Origin: Microtetraspora glauca
GTDB taxonomy: Bacteria; Actinomycetota; Actinomycetes; Streptosporangiales; Streptosporangiaceae
Direction: 5' to 3'
NCBI GenBank assembly: GCA_001570385.1
Contig: BBYL01000031.1
Span: 1 to 64,000 of the forward strand
DNA length: 64,000 bases
Part shown: positions 26,401 through 32,867 of the stretch, piece by piece
Position numbering within the stretch: the stretch's first letter is position 1
Layout: the number at the start of each line of letters is the position of its first letter
The notes under the pieces: generated by a model
The model's input: the letters and a program-made list of their open reading frames with translations, nothing else
Told to the model about the DNA's origin: nothing
The model's database searches: none
Position numbers and translations under genes: made by a program

Positions 26401-27978
26401 GCCGCGCTGGCCGGCCAGAACATCCGGCCGGCGGCGCCGGATCCGGCCTGGCCGTCGGAGGCGGCCACGCCCGGCGCGGCGTCGCAGGGCGGCAGCGTGG
26501 GGCAGAGCGCATCCGGGGCGCCGTCGCCGGTGCTGCCGGGCACGCCGTTCGACACCCAGGCCCGGCCGGCGGGGGTGCCGGACCTGACCGTGACGGAGCT
26601 GGTCGGCCAGAACATCTCGGTCGCCGACTTCGGCGGCGGGGTCACCGCGCTCGACTGGACCACCGACCAGGGCGTGCCCATCACGCCGGACGCGCCGCCC
26701 GCCGACCTCGACGGCGCGGTCGTCAAGGTCACCACGCCGGCGCACGGCGTGCAGCACGCCCGCGTCGTCGTCGGCGATCCCGGGGAGGGCCGGATCGGCT
26801 ACACGTCGTACCGTTCCGGGACGCCCGAGGACCCGCACATCATCACGATCGCCCCGCGTACGGACCCGGCCGTGGTCTCCTCGGTCCTGGTGCACGAGAT
26901 CTCACACGTCGCCGACCGGCACGCGGCGGAGGCGGCGGGCGCGCCGCAGGGGGTGATCCGGCCCTCGCTGCCGGAGCACGCGCACGAGGAGGGCACCGAC
27001 CACTGCCTCACCCCGCGCCTCAACGAGCACGCGCACCTTTCCCGCAAGTGGAGTGAGACCACCGATCCGGCGGCCAGGGCCCGCATCGCCGAGGCGATCG
27101 AGGCCGTCGCGGACGACATCACGAGGCGCGGGCAAACCCCGCCCGCGCCGCCCTGGGCGTCCGGGCCCACTGCGGTCGAGGCGAGACCCGAACGAGTCTC
27201 GATCGCGGATCTGCTCAGCGGCGAGGCCGCTCCCGGCGTGCCCGCGCCGGAGGCCGGCCAGGCCCGCTCCGTCCCGCTGCCCGAACTCGCCGCGGTGGCC
27301 GCCGTCGAGCGGGCCGCGACCGCACTGAACGCCGAGGTACGCCGGCTCGGCGACGGCCTGATCGAGATCACGACCCCGGGCGGGGCGTCCGTCACGGTGC
27401 GGGTGGCGCCCGCCGGGACACCGGCCGAGAACGGCGTGCTCGTCTACCAGGTCGATCCGCACCTGACGATCGGCGCCAACGAGCGGGCGGCCGCCGCGAT
27501 GGTGGCCGGAGCGGTGGCCGAGGCGTCCGGCCTGCCGAGGAGTCCCACGGTCCTGTCCGGCGACCCGAACGCAGGCCGGCTCAGCGTCGCCGACGCCCGT
27601 GCCCTCGGCGAGCTGAGCGAGGCCGTCCGCCAGGTGAACACGGCCACGCACCCGCAGCTCCCCGCGAGGATGCGTGTCCTCATCGGGGTCGCCCAGCGGA
27701 TGGGCCTGGACGCGGGCGGCGCCGAGCGGTTCCGGGGGCTGGCGCCCGATCCCCTGCTCGACCGGGTCACCGCACTGGTCGACGGCCGATGGCCACTCGG
27801 GGCGAGTGAGTACCTGCACAGGGCACGCCTCATCAGCAACGGCACCGGCTGGGAGCCGCCGGAGGACGACGACGAGGGCTGGGACCCGCTGGAGGACGAC
27901 GGCGAGGAGTGCCGTTGCCCGGCGGGCGAGCCGTGCGCCTGCGGTCGGCGCGCGGGCCTGTCCATGGTCGAGGCATGA
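17467..27978 (+). CDS. Giant CpnT-like multidomain protein with duplicated metallopeptidase-like modules
   Basis: 3503 residues in one frame; ATG at 17467. Layout by eye: residues ~30-110 match the CpnT-like WXG N-terminal domain (LPDWVVYTLIPLLSAGQKWP ... VVSGWQAPATADF); ~145-330 contain hydrophobic stretches; ~385-635 are Gly-, then Asp/Pro/Thr-rich linker; ~650-830 hold two related helical units; ~845-1040 is metallopeptidase-like module 1 (H951-E-I-T-D955, then NEHAY with E992); ~1050-1180 is a charged coiled coil. Residues ~1240-2860 hold about six beta-rich repeats with Ser/Gly-rich hairpins. Residues ~3040-3235 are module 2 with intact H3143-E-I-S-H3147 and NEHAH (E3187). The end is a faintly related third unit and an acidic, Cys-rich tail (ECRCPAGEPCACGRR). 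It is likely a type VII secretion substrate or surface/toxin-like protein. No known toxin domain is recognised at the C-terminus. Confidence 0.85.
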   Translation: MATNTNTGPSTVNQSRGATRQGAAVRIDRDVTAAWETDKLPDWVVYTLIPLLSAGQKWPDASESKLSELAQAWDALAVGLTPYSEPAGKAARTVVSGWQAPATADFVTRAQNLFGRQGGLPAISRGALGYSAKASNFAVETQYSKFSVNVAFWVTAIAIAIALYVAFFTAGSTAPLIGPYASAGRAAISRILARLAAIAGRQVGTTGAAKIAALSGPTGKGLIARLLLSPLGRELMEEMGEEFFIDAAAQYLQMREGTRTEWDWDKSKAALIGAGAGAVAGMGVSGPISKFTRDVPGFGGRALNTGLSNVVASPAGSFLANGLVYDQWGNPFTMESMSGAFFGGVGRTGSISPFNPEVYTALANPSTALASAYDMAAQSDARRMGLTIDPGLGGSGGDATGTGGTPGGTGGGSGPIVGAAAGGGRSSGGATRGGTSVSTPSGGGTASRTGTVTADAEDGGRRAASPSAADAEGRGNQRSRPDDETRQNDAEAKPDAEGRPTTDTDQAAVTTPDARPDTAPSVAPDSRTDSTARTQPEVSPAAPETQPDADPGQRSDPAPAASDTGTGTGETRTDTSPDGAPATDTGATQDTTPAPDSGTAPDTDAAVAPDSAPDARPAPDTSPDTSPDTASGEVAPSTLAQEEADRHVVRGREAVVRALLDAHPGTVLLPDGGLIVPLQGAGIGVSPAAVARIVDGAARRSAQVEDDEALQAEALALIDEQLAADMGPGDTAPEDTYAADLVPGQPIGLRANAALDYALNRLAPGAVLLADGGHLVSDASGDYVITPRMLRAVRSVLEAAAVSGQDAATLRSNAILVMSQAMAVSQETSPAPEPVTSRPGTVTSRPIADTRYVTDGRPNQRLTDDEIRAEVGKLVASDFQGDEVTSWAWSPDETTLVVETANHGTQRFRLVVGGLDSRLMAMTEVNRGGGDHVVHFAPHIAPDQLPRVWLHEITDTLHALSRPEQGVIRRTLFRRGRQQNHVDGCVPARLNEHAYLVRKWQAATSADERQDIQIDLDGVARDLRGHGQIPPPAPWGVTPPVRRVHAPPVAEAALAELRRLVDDPAVARTELPDRAKPYLAELRRVADDLARAEGELKNQEESHKDTATKAEEEADKAKAKAAEAATMRDQGKEARRQKHEKEETQHRPKQARHLRIADAYREAGEKAEAATKAYGQVIGLVRLAASPNGHEATLAMSRLISLLADARTRHEDYLGSVKTALPPKESLPSALPTRSLAHLTPLTDAINKVLAENNSPRRFTSRQLEHILRADFRKAVSPDGALLRIGTGRTAVELKIRLSLSDMVQIIDPEIVASEIMLGVMPQGGRTTRTTEGGSGSLSVPLGPKLLASMVPNEDVRSALELMGDVGVNLSFGRSWSRGPGAADFALAGAVEDNRGESLLFDAAATWSVSVRTRRQSTWQEVATIDSGAPGDAPSQRIWVSHAYTVGPPARTETIDSGKKSNQLPEHFVNGLTGLDQLAVDVIGRLHEGLGRVRSRAGVEWLREGETRIGGIARQQIINMIDHELPGRLGEATDPVYGMTRVITDGHGRPVATVTIKTTVDRDSAVLVGTPTRDHWQERLRVGFSNATGSESFNGSLSAGVSPLPVPILGDAIGGLPDPGGYGDVDVTAGAGRGVSRSQSSFVNGNAIHPSVQRYTGHTQGYELALKHEVTIVLADGRVLKTVPGTSEGLFRMPETDAYRYGLPVDENALLKRKNGKPKLDRQGNQMLRGDPERSRPPGRKKALPSWLRPPKQGRRQTPTASANQAAEELMRGAGPALVQRLTGVDEARKQVLDKLADLGLVPKFENGVPQYSRLPIRRAGQMANLREVLEQLTPERLETGYDQAAQDGIPITLTRDGFGQSSRTYTLRVRLEQDHDAATYLGRTDTEAVVNLDIGGDTAGRGSGRSWTGNVDVPYKTSEGPPEGEDGLTGTHERKKSGNYTRSIGSSIGGSDFGVTLVESTGEVALFDVPHKLVVDIVVDDEVVHSVSADGSARLVFAADLLPLKKAPYQPHNVGVLSEEVLSRATLLHMDTTGMLDQVKAVLPRSMRLDSVAYHHFAAFSNVRNLIAHPEWRHSPYFTGVGVRPQGALPTEASLTIEGSFGESSLVGVADLVVGDINFMMGSAGVNWGQGWGRSGGSTHGISDSDGHGTSHQGGTGGHTGARGSSRSHSQLDIWGREQLIIETGKQYIFRGAVDFTLEGKENAPDFTELGGSGKATTGNASLNGRPVVYSIPEYDALTFYANRKLDLPLIQVADAVERFVNGSLTLDRTLATSLLQKYLLDLKHARDAGENVSFADGHTADSLLPALKKVSGLEQVDTDPKGLAEQERLDRALSEAAKLTQRLRAVRVAPQYEGTVGFAAVESFTVMAKAGPVNVRDAVRAAIGEAAPGAIDSSPVMRRSLDVDFDKDRVRGHINEMLSPRGYVKTYETLADPSSGRAELVTVRAKLVPVPGSAELVGRTYDAGLIQQDYLYREVSDSGAYNGSHSFSLSASEDESGEGVDGNVGTDRGRSYGASSTEQVTRLQRIAQFGGVDRVQQRYQMVIEVERTPVRMGPGRKPTRGVLNRIKGRGTGRATMTFDATMVRRMPIGMTRPVNDSTAEPARITDTRRVELPPAHYVTSVQDAQGNRPSLFDAIQKQLRSMSGTTATQEQMAELEARLSPISLAAAFRRMASPGGHELVSTIRKGAPTQGMNRKGNMSQGVDVRVEAHLSDLQVVSGPAVVHPDGTTTPVEAELGVVDRVQRTSSTSTSRGRLLPIGSGVGGQTEFGHLSASVGEQASDGVTDSSGLRNEASTFEKAKVVTVRVRVDYDLTFQRKTRSADGTEAPFRNPVRLPSAASGEVYVTMFEADLKEMQARMDAGIQVRPQWDFGDSARRPSDFTPESGRESLIHQLTDARVEAREQGAVVRARVPNGQGVDVYLAAPDGSLHSVKPDGGFAEAVATLPPQALDAAATAGLDLRQIFMDPQLPGTLTDRVTAALAGQNIRPAAPDPAWPSEAATPGAASQGGSVGQSASGAPSPVLPGTPFDTQARPAGVPDLTVTELVGQNISVADFGGGVTALDWTTDQGVPITPDAPPADLDGAVVKVTTPAHGVQHARVVVGDPGEGRIGYTSYRSGTPEDPHIITIAPRTDPAVVSSVLVHEISHVADRHAAEAAGAPQGVIRPSLPEHAHEEGTDHCLTPRLNEHAHLSRKWSETTDPAARARIAEAIEAVADDITRRGQTPPAPPWASGPTAVEARPERVSIADLLSGEAAPGVPAPEAGQARSVPLPELAAVAAVERAATALNAEVRRLGDGLIEITTPGGASVTVRVAPAGTPAENGVLVYQVDPHLTIGANERAAAAMVAGAVAEASGLPRSPTVLSGDPNAGRLSVADARALGELSEAVRQVNTATHPQLPARMRVLIGVAQRMGLDAGGAERFRGLAPDPLLDRVTALVDGRWPLGASEYLHRARLISNGTGWEPPEDDDEGWDPLEDDGEECRCPAGEPCACGRRAGLSMVEA

Positions 27979-28004
27979 TGGGGACTTCCAAGGAGAGGAC
28001 GGCT

Positions 28005-28532
28005 ATGGCGTTCGCGGTGGCACGGACCAGGGACGAGGCGCATCTCTACCTCGACCTGCATCCGTGCAAGCAGTGCGGTTCCGTGGAGACGGAGTGGGGC
28101 AGGGGGCTGGTCAACGTGGAGGGCGAGCTCGCCGACCGCTACGCCGGCACCTGCGACGGCTGCGGCGCGGAGCGCGAGTTCCTGTTCGGCCTTCCGGAGC
28201 GGCCCGTCATGCCCGCGGGCTATCCGACGTTCGGCGGCAAGGAGTCCTCCCAGCTCATCGACGCCGGCGAGTGGATGTGGGTGGCCGACCTGACCGCCGG
28301 CAACGTGCCGGTCGACGACCGGGCCGAGGCGCACCGGACGCTGTCGGTGGCCGCCGCGGCCGTCGAGGAGATCGTCAAGTTCATCCCGCCGGGCCAGGAG
28401 GAGGTGCCCGACGACGGCTTCTGGTCGGAGCGCGGGCGTGAGGTCCGCGCGGCGGAGCCGGGGCGCTTCCACCTCGACCGGCTGCTGATCGTCCGTGACA
28501 CCTACCGTGACCTGGCGGCCCAGCATGCCTGA
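28005..28532 (+). CDS. Zinc-ribbon-like protein of unknown function, first of a tandem pair
   Basis: 175 residues from the ATG at 28005, which has AAGGAGAGG 8 nt upstream. An in-frame ATG at 27975 overlaps the giant gene's stop and would add 10 residues. The N-terminal part has two Cys pairs (CKQC and CDGC, about residues 22-55), so probably a zinc ribbon. The C-terminal half shares a clear pattern with the next gene: LIDAGEWM, EEIVKFIP, then DDGFWSERGREV...EPGRF. It is cytoplasmic, with no signal peptide. Position directly after the giant gene suggests a cognate accessory or immunity role; this is inference. Confidence 0.75.
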   Translation: MAFAVARTRDEAHLYLDLHPCKQCGSVETEWGRGLVNVEGELADRYAGTCDGCGAEREFLFGLPERPVMPAGYPTFGGKESSQLIDAGEWMWVADLTAGNVPVDDRAEAHRTLSVAAAAVEEIVKFIPPGQEEVPDDGFWSERGREVRAAEPGRFHLDRLLIVRDTYRDLAAQHA

Positions 28533-29109
28533 GCCGGAGGGGAACGGCGCCGGCGGGTACGGCGGGGACCCGGCCCGCTCGCTGGTCGAGGCGTACGTCT
28601 ATCTCGACCTGACCGTTCTCGGCGACGAGCGGAGCGCCGCCGAGCACGCCGTGCTGACCGAGGAGGAGGACGGCTGGCGGGTCAGGCTGGACGACGCCGA
28701 GGTCGTCGTGCCGTACGCCGCGGAGGCCGAGGCGCGGCGGGACGATCTCACGTTCGGCTCCGGCGTCTCGGAGCTGATCGACCCGGGCCAGTGGGTTCTG
28801 GTCGGGACGACGTACGCGCGCAGGGCGCTGGAGGCGTCGTTGTTCTTCGCCGTCGATCCCTCCTCCGACGAGCAGTACAAGGCGATCGTCGCGGACTGGC
28901 GGTTCGCGGCAGACGCGGTGGCGGAGGCGCTGAAGTTCGTCCCGGACGACGCCGACACGCTGCCCGAGGCGTCGTTCTGGACCGAGGCGGGGCGGGAGGC
29001 GTACGAGCGGGAGCCCGCCCGCTTCACCCGGGCCAGGCTGGAGGACGACCTCGCCTACTACCGCGCCGCGCTCGACGACTTCCTCCGGTTGCACGCCGAG
29101 GACGATTGA
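28525..29109 (+). CDS. Paralogue of the preceding protein, lacking the zinc ribbon
   Basis: 194 residues; the ATG at 28525 lies 8 nt inside the preceding gene's end, so the two are probably coupled. Shared pattern: ELIDPGQWVLV, EALKFVPDDADTLPEASFW, then EAGREAYEREPARF, spaced as in the upstream gene. The cysteine pairs of the N-terminal part are missing and replaced by an acidic region (LTEEEDGWRVRLDDAEVVVP). No family is recognised. Duplication and divergence right behind a CpnT-like gene is a pattern seen with immunity genes, but no toxin domain has been identified to pair with it. Confidence 0.72.
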   Translation: MPEPEGNGAGGYGGDPARSLVEAYVYLDLTVLGDERSAAEHAVLTEEEDGWRVRLDDAEVVVPYAAEAEARRDDLTFGSGVSELIDPGQWVLVGTTYARRALEASLFFAVDPSSDEQYKAIVADWRFAADAVAEALKFVPDDADTLPEASFWTEAGREAYEREPARFTRARLEDDLAYYRAALDDFLRLHAEDD

Positions 29110-29132
29110 TCATCTGTCCGGGGCGGGACGCT

Positions 29133-31910
29133 CTACCTCGCGGACTCTCCGGCATGTTCCAGGAAGGCGCGGACCTCCTCGGTCTCCGGAACACCGAGTT
29201 CCCCGTAGAGGCCGAGAGCCAGCCGCCCATGCTCACACGCCTGCTCTGAGCGCCCGAGTGCGAGGTGGGCGCGCGCCAGTCCATCGTGAGCACGCGCCTG
29301 CTCCGGCCGGTTGCGCGTCAGGTCGGCGAGCGCGAGCGCGGCCGTGTGCTCCTCGACCGCCAGAGCCGGGTCGCCCGCCGCCTCGGCCAGCCCGTTGAGC
29401 GCGGCCGCCTCGTCGGTGGTGTTGCCGAGCGTGCGGTGGAGAGCCGCGGCCTGCTCGTGGCGGGTGCGTGCCTGGGCCGGCTCGCCTTGGTGCCGGAGGA
29501 CGACGCCGAGGTGGTTGAGGGTCACCGCCTCTCCGGCCGGGTTGCCGACCTTGCGGTGGAGCGCCAGTGCCAGGTCGAGATGGCGCCGGGCCTCCTCCGG
29601 ACGGCCGGCCCGGTCGAGGACGAGGGCGAGGAGGCCGAGCACGTGCGCCTCGGCCCAGGTGTCGGCACCGATCCGGGTGAGGCCGAGGGCCTGCTTGAGG
29701 TACTGCTCCGCCTGAGTGTCCTGCCGTCGGCGCAGGGCCACGTTCCCCAGGGTGAGGAGTGCCCGAGCCCGTTCGTGGTCCTCCTCGCACCCGTCGAGGG
29801 CCTGGTGGGCGTGCTCCTCCGCTCGCTCGTACTCGCCGCGCCGCCAGTAGGTCCATGCCAGGTCGGTGAGTGCTCGCGCCTGGACCTCGCGGTCGCCGAG
29901 TTTGCGGCTGCGCTGGAGCGCCAGGGTGTGCAGCGTGAGCGCGTCGTCGTGGTGCGCCTGCCCGTCGAGGTAGGGGCGCATCGTCAGAGCCAGGAGGCCG
30001 AGGCAGATCTCCGGTCCGTGGACGGCGGTCGCGATGATGTTGGAACGCTCGGCGTCGAGCCAGGCGATCGCCTCCGCGGCGTCGCGGACGGGCGCGATCG
30101 GGGCGGCCGGCTGGGGGATGCCCTCCCGCTGGCTGACACTGTGCGGGAAGAGCCGGTCCATCGCCGCGCGGGAGCGGTGCAGGTAGTGGACGAGCAGCCG
30201 CATGACGGCGCCGTCGTCCTCGGCGATCGAGCGCGCGTGCTCGCGGAGCAGATCGTGGAAGGTGTATCTGCCCGGTTCGAGCTGCAGGAGCATGTGGGCG
30301 TCGAGGAGGCCTTCGAGGAGCTCCTCCGCCTCGTCCTCCGAGATCCCGGCAAGCGCGGCCGCGCCGCAGGCGTCGATGTCGCGCCCGGGAACCAGCCCGA
30401 GCAGGCGGAACATGTGCTGCTCGGCCTCATGGAGTTGCTCGTAGGAGAGGGCGAAGGCCGCCGACACCCCGTCCAGGAGCCGGCGATGGTCCCGCAGCCG
30501 CCCCGCCAGATAGGACACGGTCCAGCGCGGGCGGTGCTGGAGACGGGCGGCGGAGATCCGGATGGCGAGAGGGAGGTGCCCGCACAGGCGCAGCACCTCG
30601 CGTACGGCGTCCGGCTCGTGGTGAGCGCGTTCGCCCACGATCCGCTCGAACAGCCGGGCCGCGTCCTCCTCGCCCAGCACGTCGACCGACAGCGCGTGGG
30701 CGCCGTCCAGGTCGATGAGCCGCCGCCTGCTGGTGATCAGGAGGAGGGTGTCGGAGTGGCCCGGCAGCAGGGGGCGCACGTGCTCGGCGTCGAGGGCGTT
30801 GTCGAGTACGGCGAGCACGCGGCGGTCGGCCAGCTCGGCGCGCCAGAGGGCGCTCCGCTCGACCAATGGGACCGGGATGCGGTCGGCGGGCACCCCGAGC
30901 TGGCGGAGGAGGGCCTCCAGCGCGGCGGCGGCGTCGACCGGCTCCCGGCCCGCGGTGTGGGCCCGCAGGTCGATGAAGAGCCGGCCGTCCGGATAGCGGG
31001 CGGCCAGCCGGTGGGCCACGTGGACGGCGAGCGTGGTCTTGCCGATCCCGGCCATGCCGTCGATCGTGACGACCGCCGAACCGTGGTGCTCGCCCACGAG
31101 CCACTCCTGCTCGGCGGTCCGTCCGGAGAAATCCGGAATGTCATAGGGCAGGAAGGTGGAGCGACGCGGCGGGCCGGAAACCACTGGTGCCGTGTCAGCC
31201 AGGCGCAGGGCCGGATCATCCACCAGGACCGCCCGCTCCAGCTCGGTGAAGGCGTGTCCGGGGTCAAGGCCCTGTTCGTCCGCGAGAGCCGTACGGTAAG
31301 AACGCGCCGCGGCCAGGGCGTCGGCCTGCCGCCCCGCCCGGTGCAGGGCCAGGACGAGGTGGCCGTTGAGCTTCTCGCGGAGCGGGTTGGCGGTCACCTG
31401 GGCGGCGAGCTCGTCGAGCAGGTCGCCGTGCCGCCCGGCGGCCAGTTCGCCTTCCACCAGGCGCTCGTACGCCGACAGGCGCCGGTCGGTCCAGAGCTCC
31501 CGGACGCCGCTGACGTAATGCGCGTGCACATCCTCCAGCGCCTCGCCGCCCCACAGATCCAGGGCTTCGCGCAGCTCACCCGCGGCAACCAGTTCGGTGA
31601 ACTCCTGCGCGTCGACCTGGCCGGGCTCCGGCTGCGCGACGTAGCCGCCGGCCCGCGTCTCAAGGAGGTGTCCGGCTCCCGCGCCACGCAGCGCCTTGCG
31701 GATCGCGGTGATCGAGGCATGGATCTGCGATCGGGCGGTGTCCGGCTGGTCATGGCCCCACATCGCGTCGATCAGCCGCTCGATGCTGATCACGCGGCCG
31801 GCATTGAGCAGGAGGTAGGCCAGTACAGCCCGGTGACGTGGGGCGATACCCGTCAGCGGCGCGCCGTCGACGATCATCTGGACGGGGCCGAGAAGGGTGA
31901 AGCGCAGCAT
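29133..31910 (-). CDS. AfsR/SARP-type transcriptional activator with NB-ARC and TPR domains
   Basis: 925 residues; the ATG at 31910 follows a GGGGGG stretch. Domains in order: winged helix of the OmpR/SARP type (MLRFTLLGPVQMIVDGAP..., residues 1-95); bacterial transcriptional activation domain (BTAD, ~100-245); NB-ARC STAND ATPase with P-loop GMAGIGKTT (~286) and LLLITSRR; winged-helix linker; then a tetratricopeptide array (~580-925). The full AfsR-like architecture is present. It is divergent from the AhpD-like gene across 95 bp, so that operon is its nearest candidate target. Convergent with the tandem paralogues, with 23 bp between. Confidence 0.92.
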   Translation of the reverse strand: MLRFTLLGPVQMIVDGAPLTGIAPRHRAVLAYLLLNAGRVISIERLIDAMWGHDQPDTARSQIHASITAIRKALRGAGAGHLLETRAGGYVAQPEPGQVDAQEFTELVAAGELREALDLWGGEALEDVHAHYVSGVRELWTDRRLSAYERLVEGELAAGRHGDLLDELAAQVTANPLREKLNGHLVLALHRAGRQADALAAARSYRTALADEQGLDPGHAFTELERAVLVDDPALRLADTAPVVSGPPRRSTFLPYDIPDFSGRTAEQEWLVGEHHGSAVVTIDGMAGIGKTTLAVHVAHRLAARYPDGRLFIDLRAHTAGREPVDAAAALEALLRQLGVPADRIPVPLVERSALWRAELADRRVLAVLDNALDAEHVRPLLPGHSDTLLLITSRRRLIDLDGAHALSVDVLGEEDAARLFERIVGERAHHEPDAVREVLRLCGHLPLAIRISAARLQHRPRWTVSYLAGRLRDHRRLLDGVSAAFALSYEQLHEAEQHMFRLLGLVPGRDIDACGAAALAGISEDEAEELLEGLLDAHMLLQLEPGRYTFHDLLREHARSIAEDDGAVMRLLVHYLHRSRAAMDRLFPHSVSQREGIPQPAAPIAPVRDAAEAIAWLDAERSNIIATAVHGPEICLGLLALTMRPYLDGQAHHDDALTLHTLALQRSRKLGDREVQARALTDLAWTYWRRGEYERAEEHAHQALDGCEEDHERARALLTLGNVALRRRQDTQAEQYLKQALGLTRIGADTWAEAHVLGLLALVLDRAGRPEEARRHLDLALALHRKVGNPAGEAVTLNHLGVVLRHQGEPAQARTRHEQAAALHRTLGNTTDEAAALNGLAEAAGDPALAVEEHTAALALADLTRNRPEQARAHDGLARAHLALGRSEQACEHGRLALGLYGELGVPETEEVRAFLEHAGESAR

Positions 31911-32005
31911 CGTCCCCCCATCACCGTCGCATCGTGCGCGCATAGCGAATGTATCAATCCGGACAGCCACTCTGATCTCACACGAACCGAGACGGAGGAA
32001 ACACG

Positions 32006-32458
32006 ATGGAAGCCCGGATGAAGAACCCCGCCACGATCATCCCCGCCGCGATGAAGCCGATCATGGAGTTGATGAAGGCCGCCCAGTCGCAGGGGCTCCC
32101 CCAGGAGCTCATGGAGATGATCCATCTGCGGGTCAGCCAGATCAACGGCTGCAGCTTCTGCGTCGACGCCGGCCTGAAGAACCTGCGCAAGCTCGGCGAG
32201 AGCGACGACCGCATCGGCCTGGTCGCCGCCTGGCGCGAGGCTCCGTACTACACCGAAGCCGAGCGGGCCGCGCTGGAGCTGGCCGAGGCCTCGACCCGGC
32301 TGGCCGACCGCGCCGACGCCGTCCCCGACGAGGTCTGGGACAACGCCGCCGACCACTTCGACGAGCGGCAGCTCGCGTCGATCCTGCTGATGACCGCCGT
32401 CACCAACCTCTTCAACCGCCTGAACGCCCCGATCCGGCAGATCGCCGGCAGCTGGTAA
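32006..32458 (+). CDS. AhpD-like carboxymuconolactone decarboxylase family protein
   Basis: 150 residues; ATG at 32006 with GGAGG 7 nt upstream. An all-helical CMD domain carries the redox CxxC motif of AhpD-type proteins (NGCSFCVDAG, Cys49 and Cys52) and a following acidic/His environment. The family comprises alkylhydroperoxidases and related disulfide reductases. It is probably co-transcribed with the small monooxygenase-like gene 33 nt downstream, and it is divergent from the AfsR-type regulator, a common arrangement for such gene pairs. Confidence 0.87.
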   Translation: MEARMKNPATIIPAAMKPIMELMKAAQSQGLPQELMEMIHLRVSQINGCSFCVDAGLKNLRKLGESDDRIGLVAAWREAPYYTEAERAALELAEASTRLADRADAVPDEVWDNAADHFDERQLASILLMTAVTNLFNRLNAPIRQIAGSW

Positions 32459-32491
32459 GCCCGCGCCCCCCACACACAAGGAGACACCGAC

Positions 32492-32782
32492 ATGTCCGTC
32501 GTCCGCTCGCACCGCTACTCCGTCGCCGACGCCGACCTGGAGGAGTTCCTGGCCCGCCGGAGCTCGCTGATCGCGACCGTCCGGGAGGGGCACCCCGGGC
32601 TCACCCACGTCGTGCTGATCCAGCTCGAGGACGGCACTTACACCGACACCTGGCACTGGGAGACCGGCGCGCAGATGGGCGCCGCGCTCGCCGCCCTCCC
32701 CACCTTCCCGGAGGCGCCGCTGACCATGGCACTCACCAAGGATGGCACCGCCCTGAACGGCCAGGTCGTCGACGAGCGCTGA
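32492..32782 (+). CDS. Small antibiotic-biosynthesis-monooxygenase-like (ABM) protein
   Basis: 96 residues; ATG at 32492 with AAGGAGACACC upstream. It has the length and pattern of a dimeric alpha/beta-barrel ABM-type protein: SHRYSVADADLEEFLARRSS, then HPGLTHVVLIQLEDGTYTDT and WETGAQMGAALAAL. ABM-fold proteins include cofactor-free monooxygenases as well as non-enzymatic members. It follows the AhpD-like gene by 33 nt and is ended by a strong hairpin, which completes a two-gene operon. Confidence 0.7.
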   Translation: MSVVRSHRYSVADADLEEFLARRSSLIATVREGHPGLTHVVLIQLEDGTYTDTWHWETGAQMGAALAALPTFPEAPLTMALTKDGTALNGQVVDER

Positions 32783-32823
32783 GATCGCCCGCCCCCGGGG
32801 AGAGTGACCGGGGGCGGGCGATC
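32783..32823. terminator. Strong bidirectional GC hairpin between convergent genes
   Basis: A perfect 16-bp inverted repeat: GATCGCCCGCCCCCGG, a 9-nt loop, then its exact complement. It begins one base after the stop of the ABM-like gene and lies 45 nt before the end of the convergent hexosaminidase gene, so it can serve both. No T-run, as is usual in actinomycetes. Confidence 0.85.
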
Positions 32824-32849
32824 GGGGTGGGTGACCGGGGTGGGTGACC
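32824..32849 (+). repeat. Two 13-bp tandem repeats after the terminator
   Basis: GGGGTGGGTGACC occurs twice in succession, directly after the hairpin arm and before the hexosaminidase stop codon. It is probably a local slippage product. Confidence 0.6.
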
Positions 32850-32867
32850 GGAGGAGAGCGACCCGCG

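Noticed and set aside
22594-26895. 1433-codon open frame antisense to the giant gene
   Set aside because: Composition is Arg/Gly/His/Asp-rich with no domain pattern, as expected for a shadow frame of a GC-rich gene. The sense frame has clear modules and repeats.
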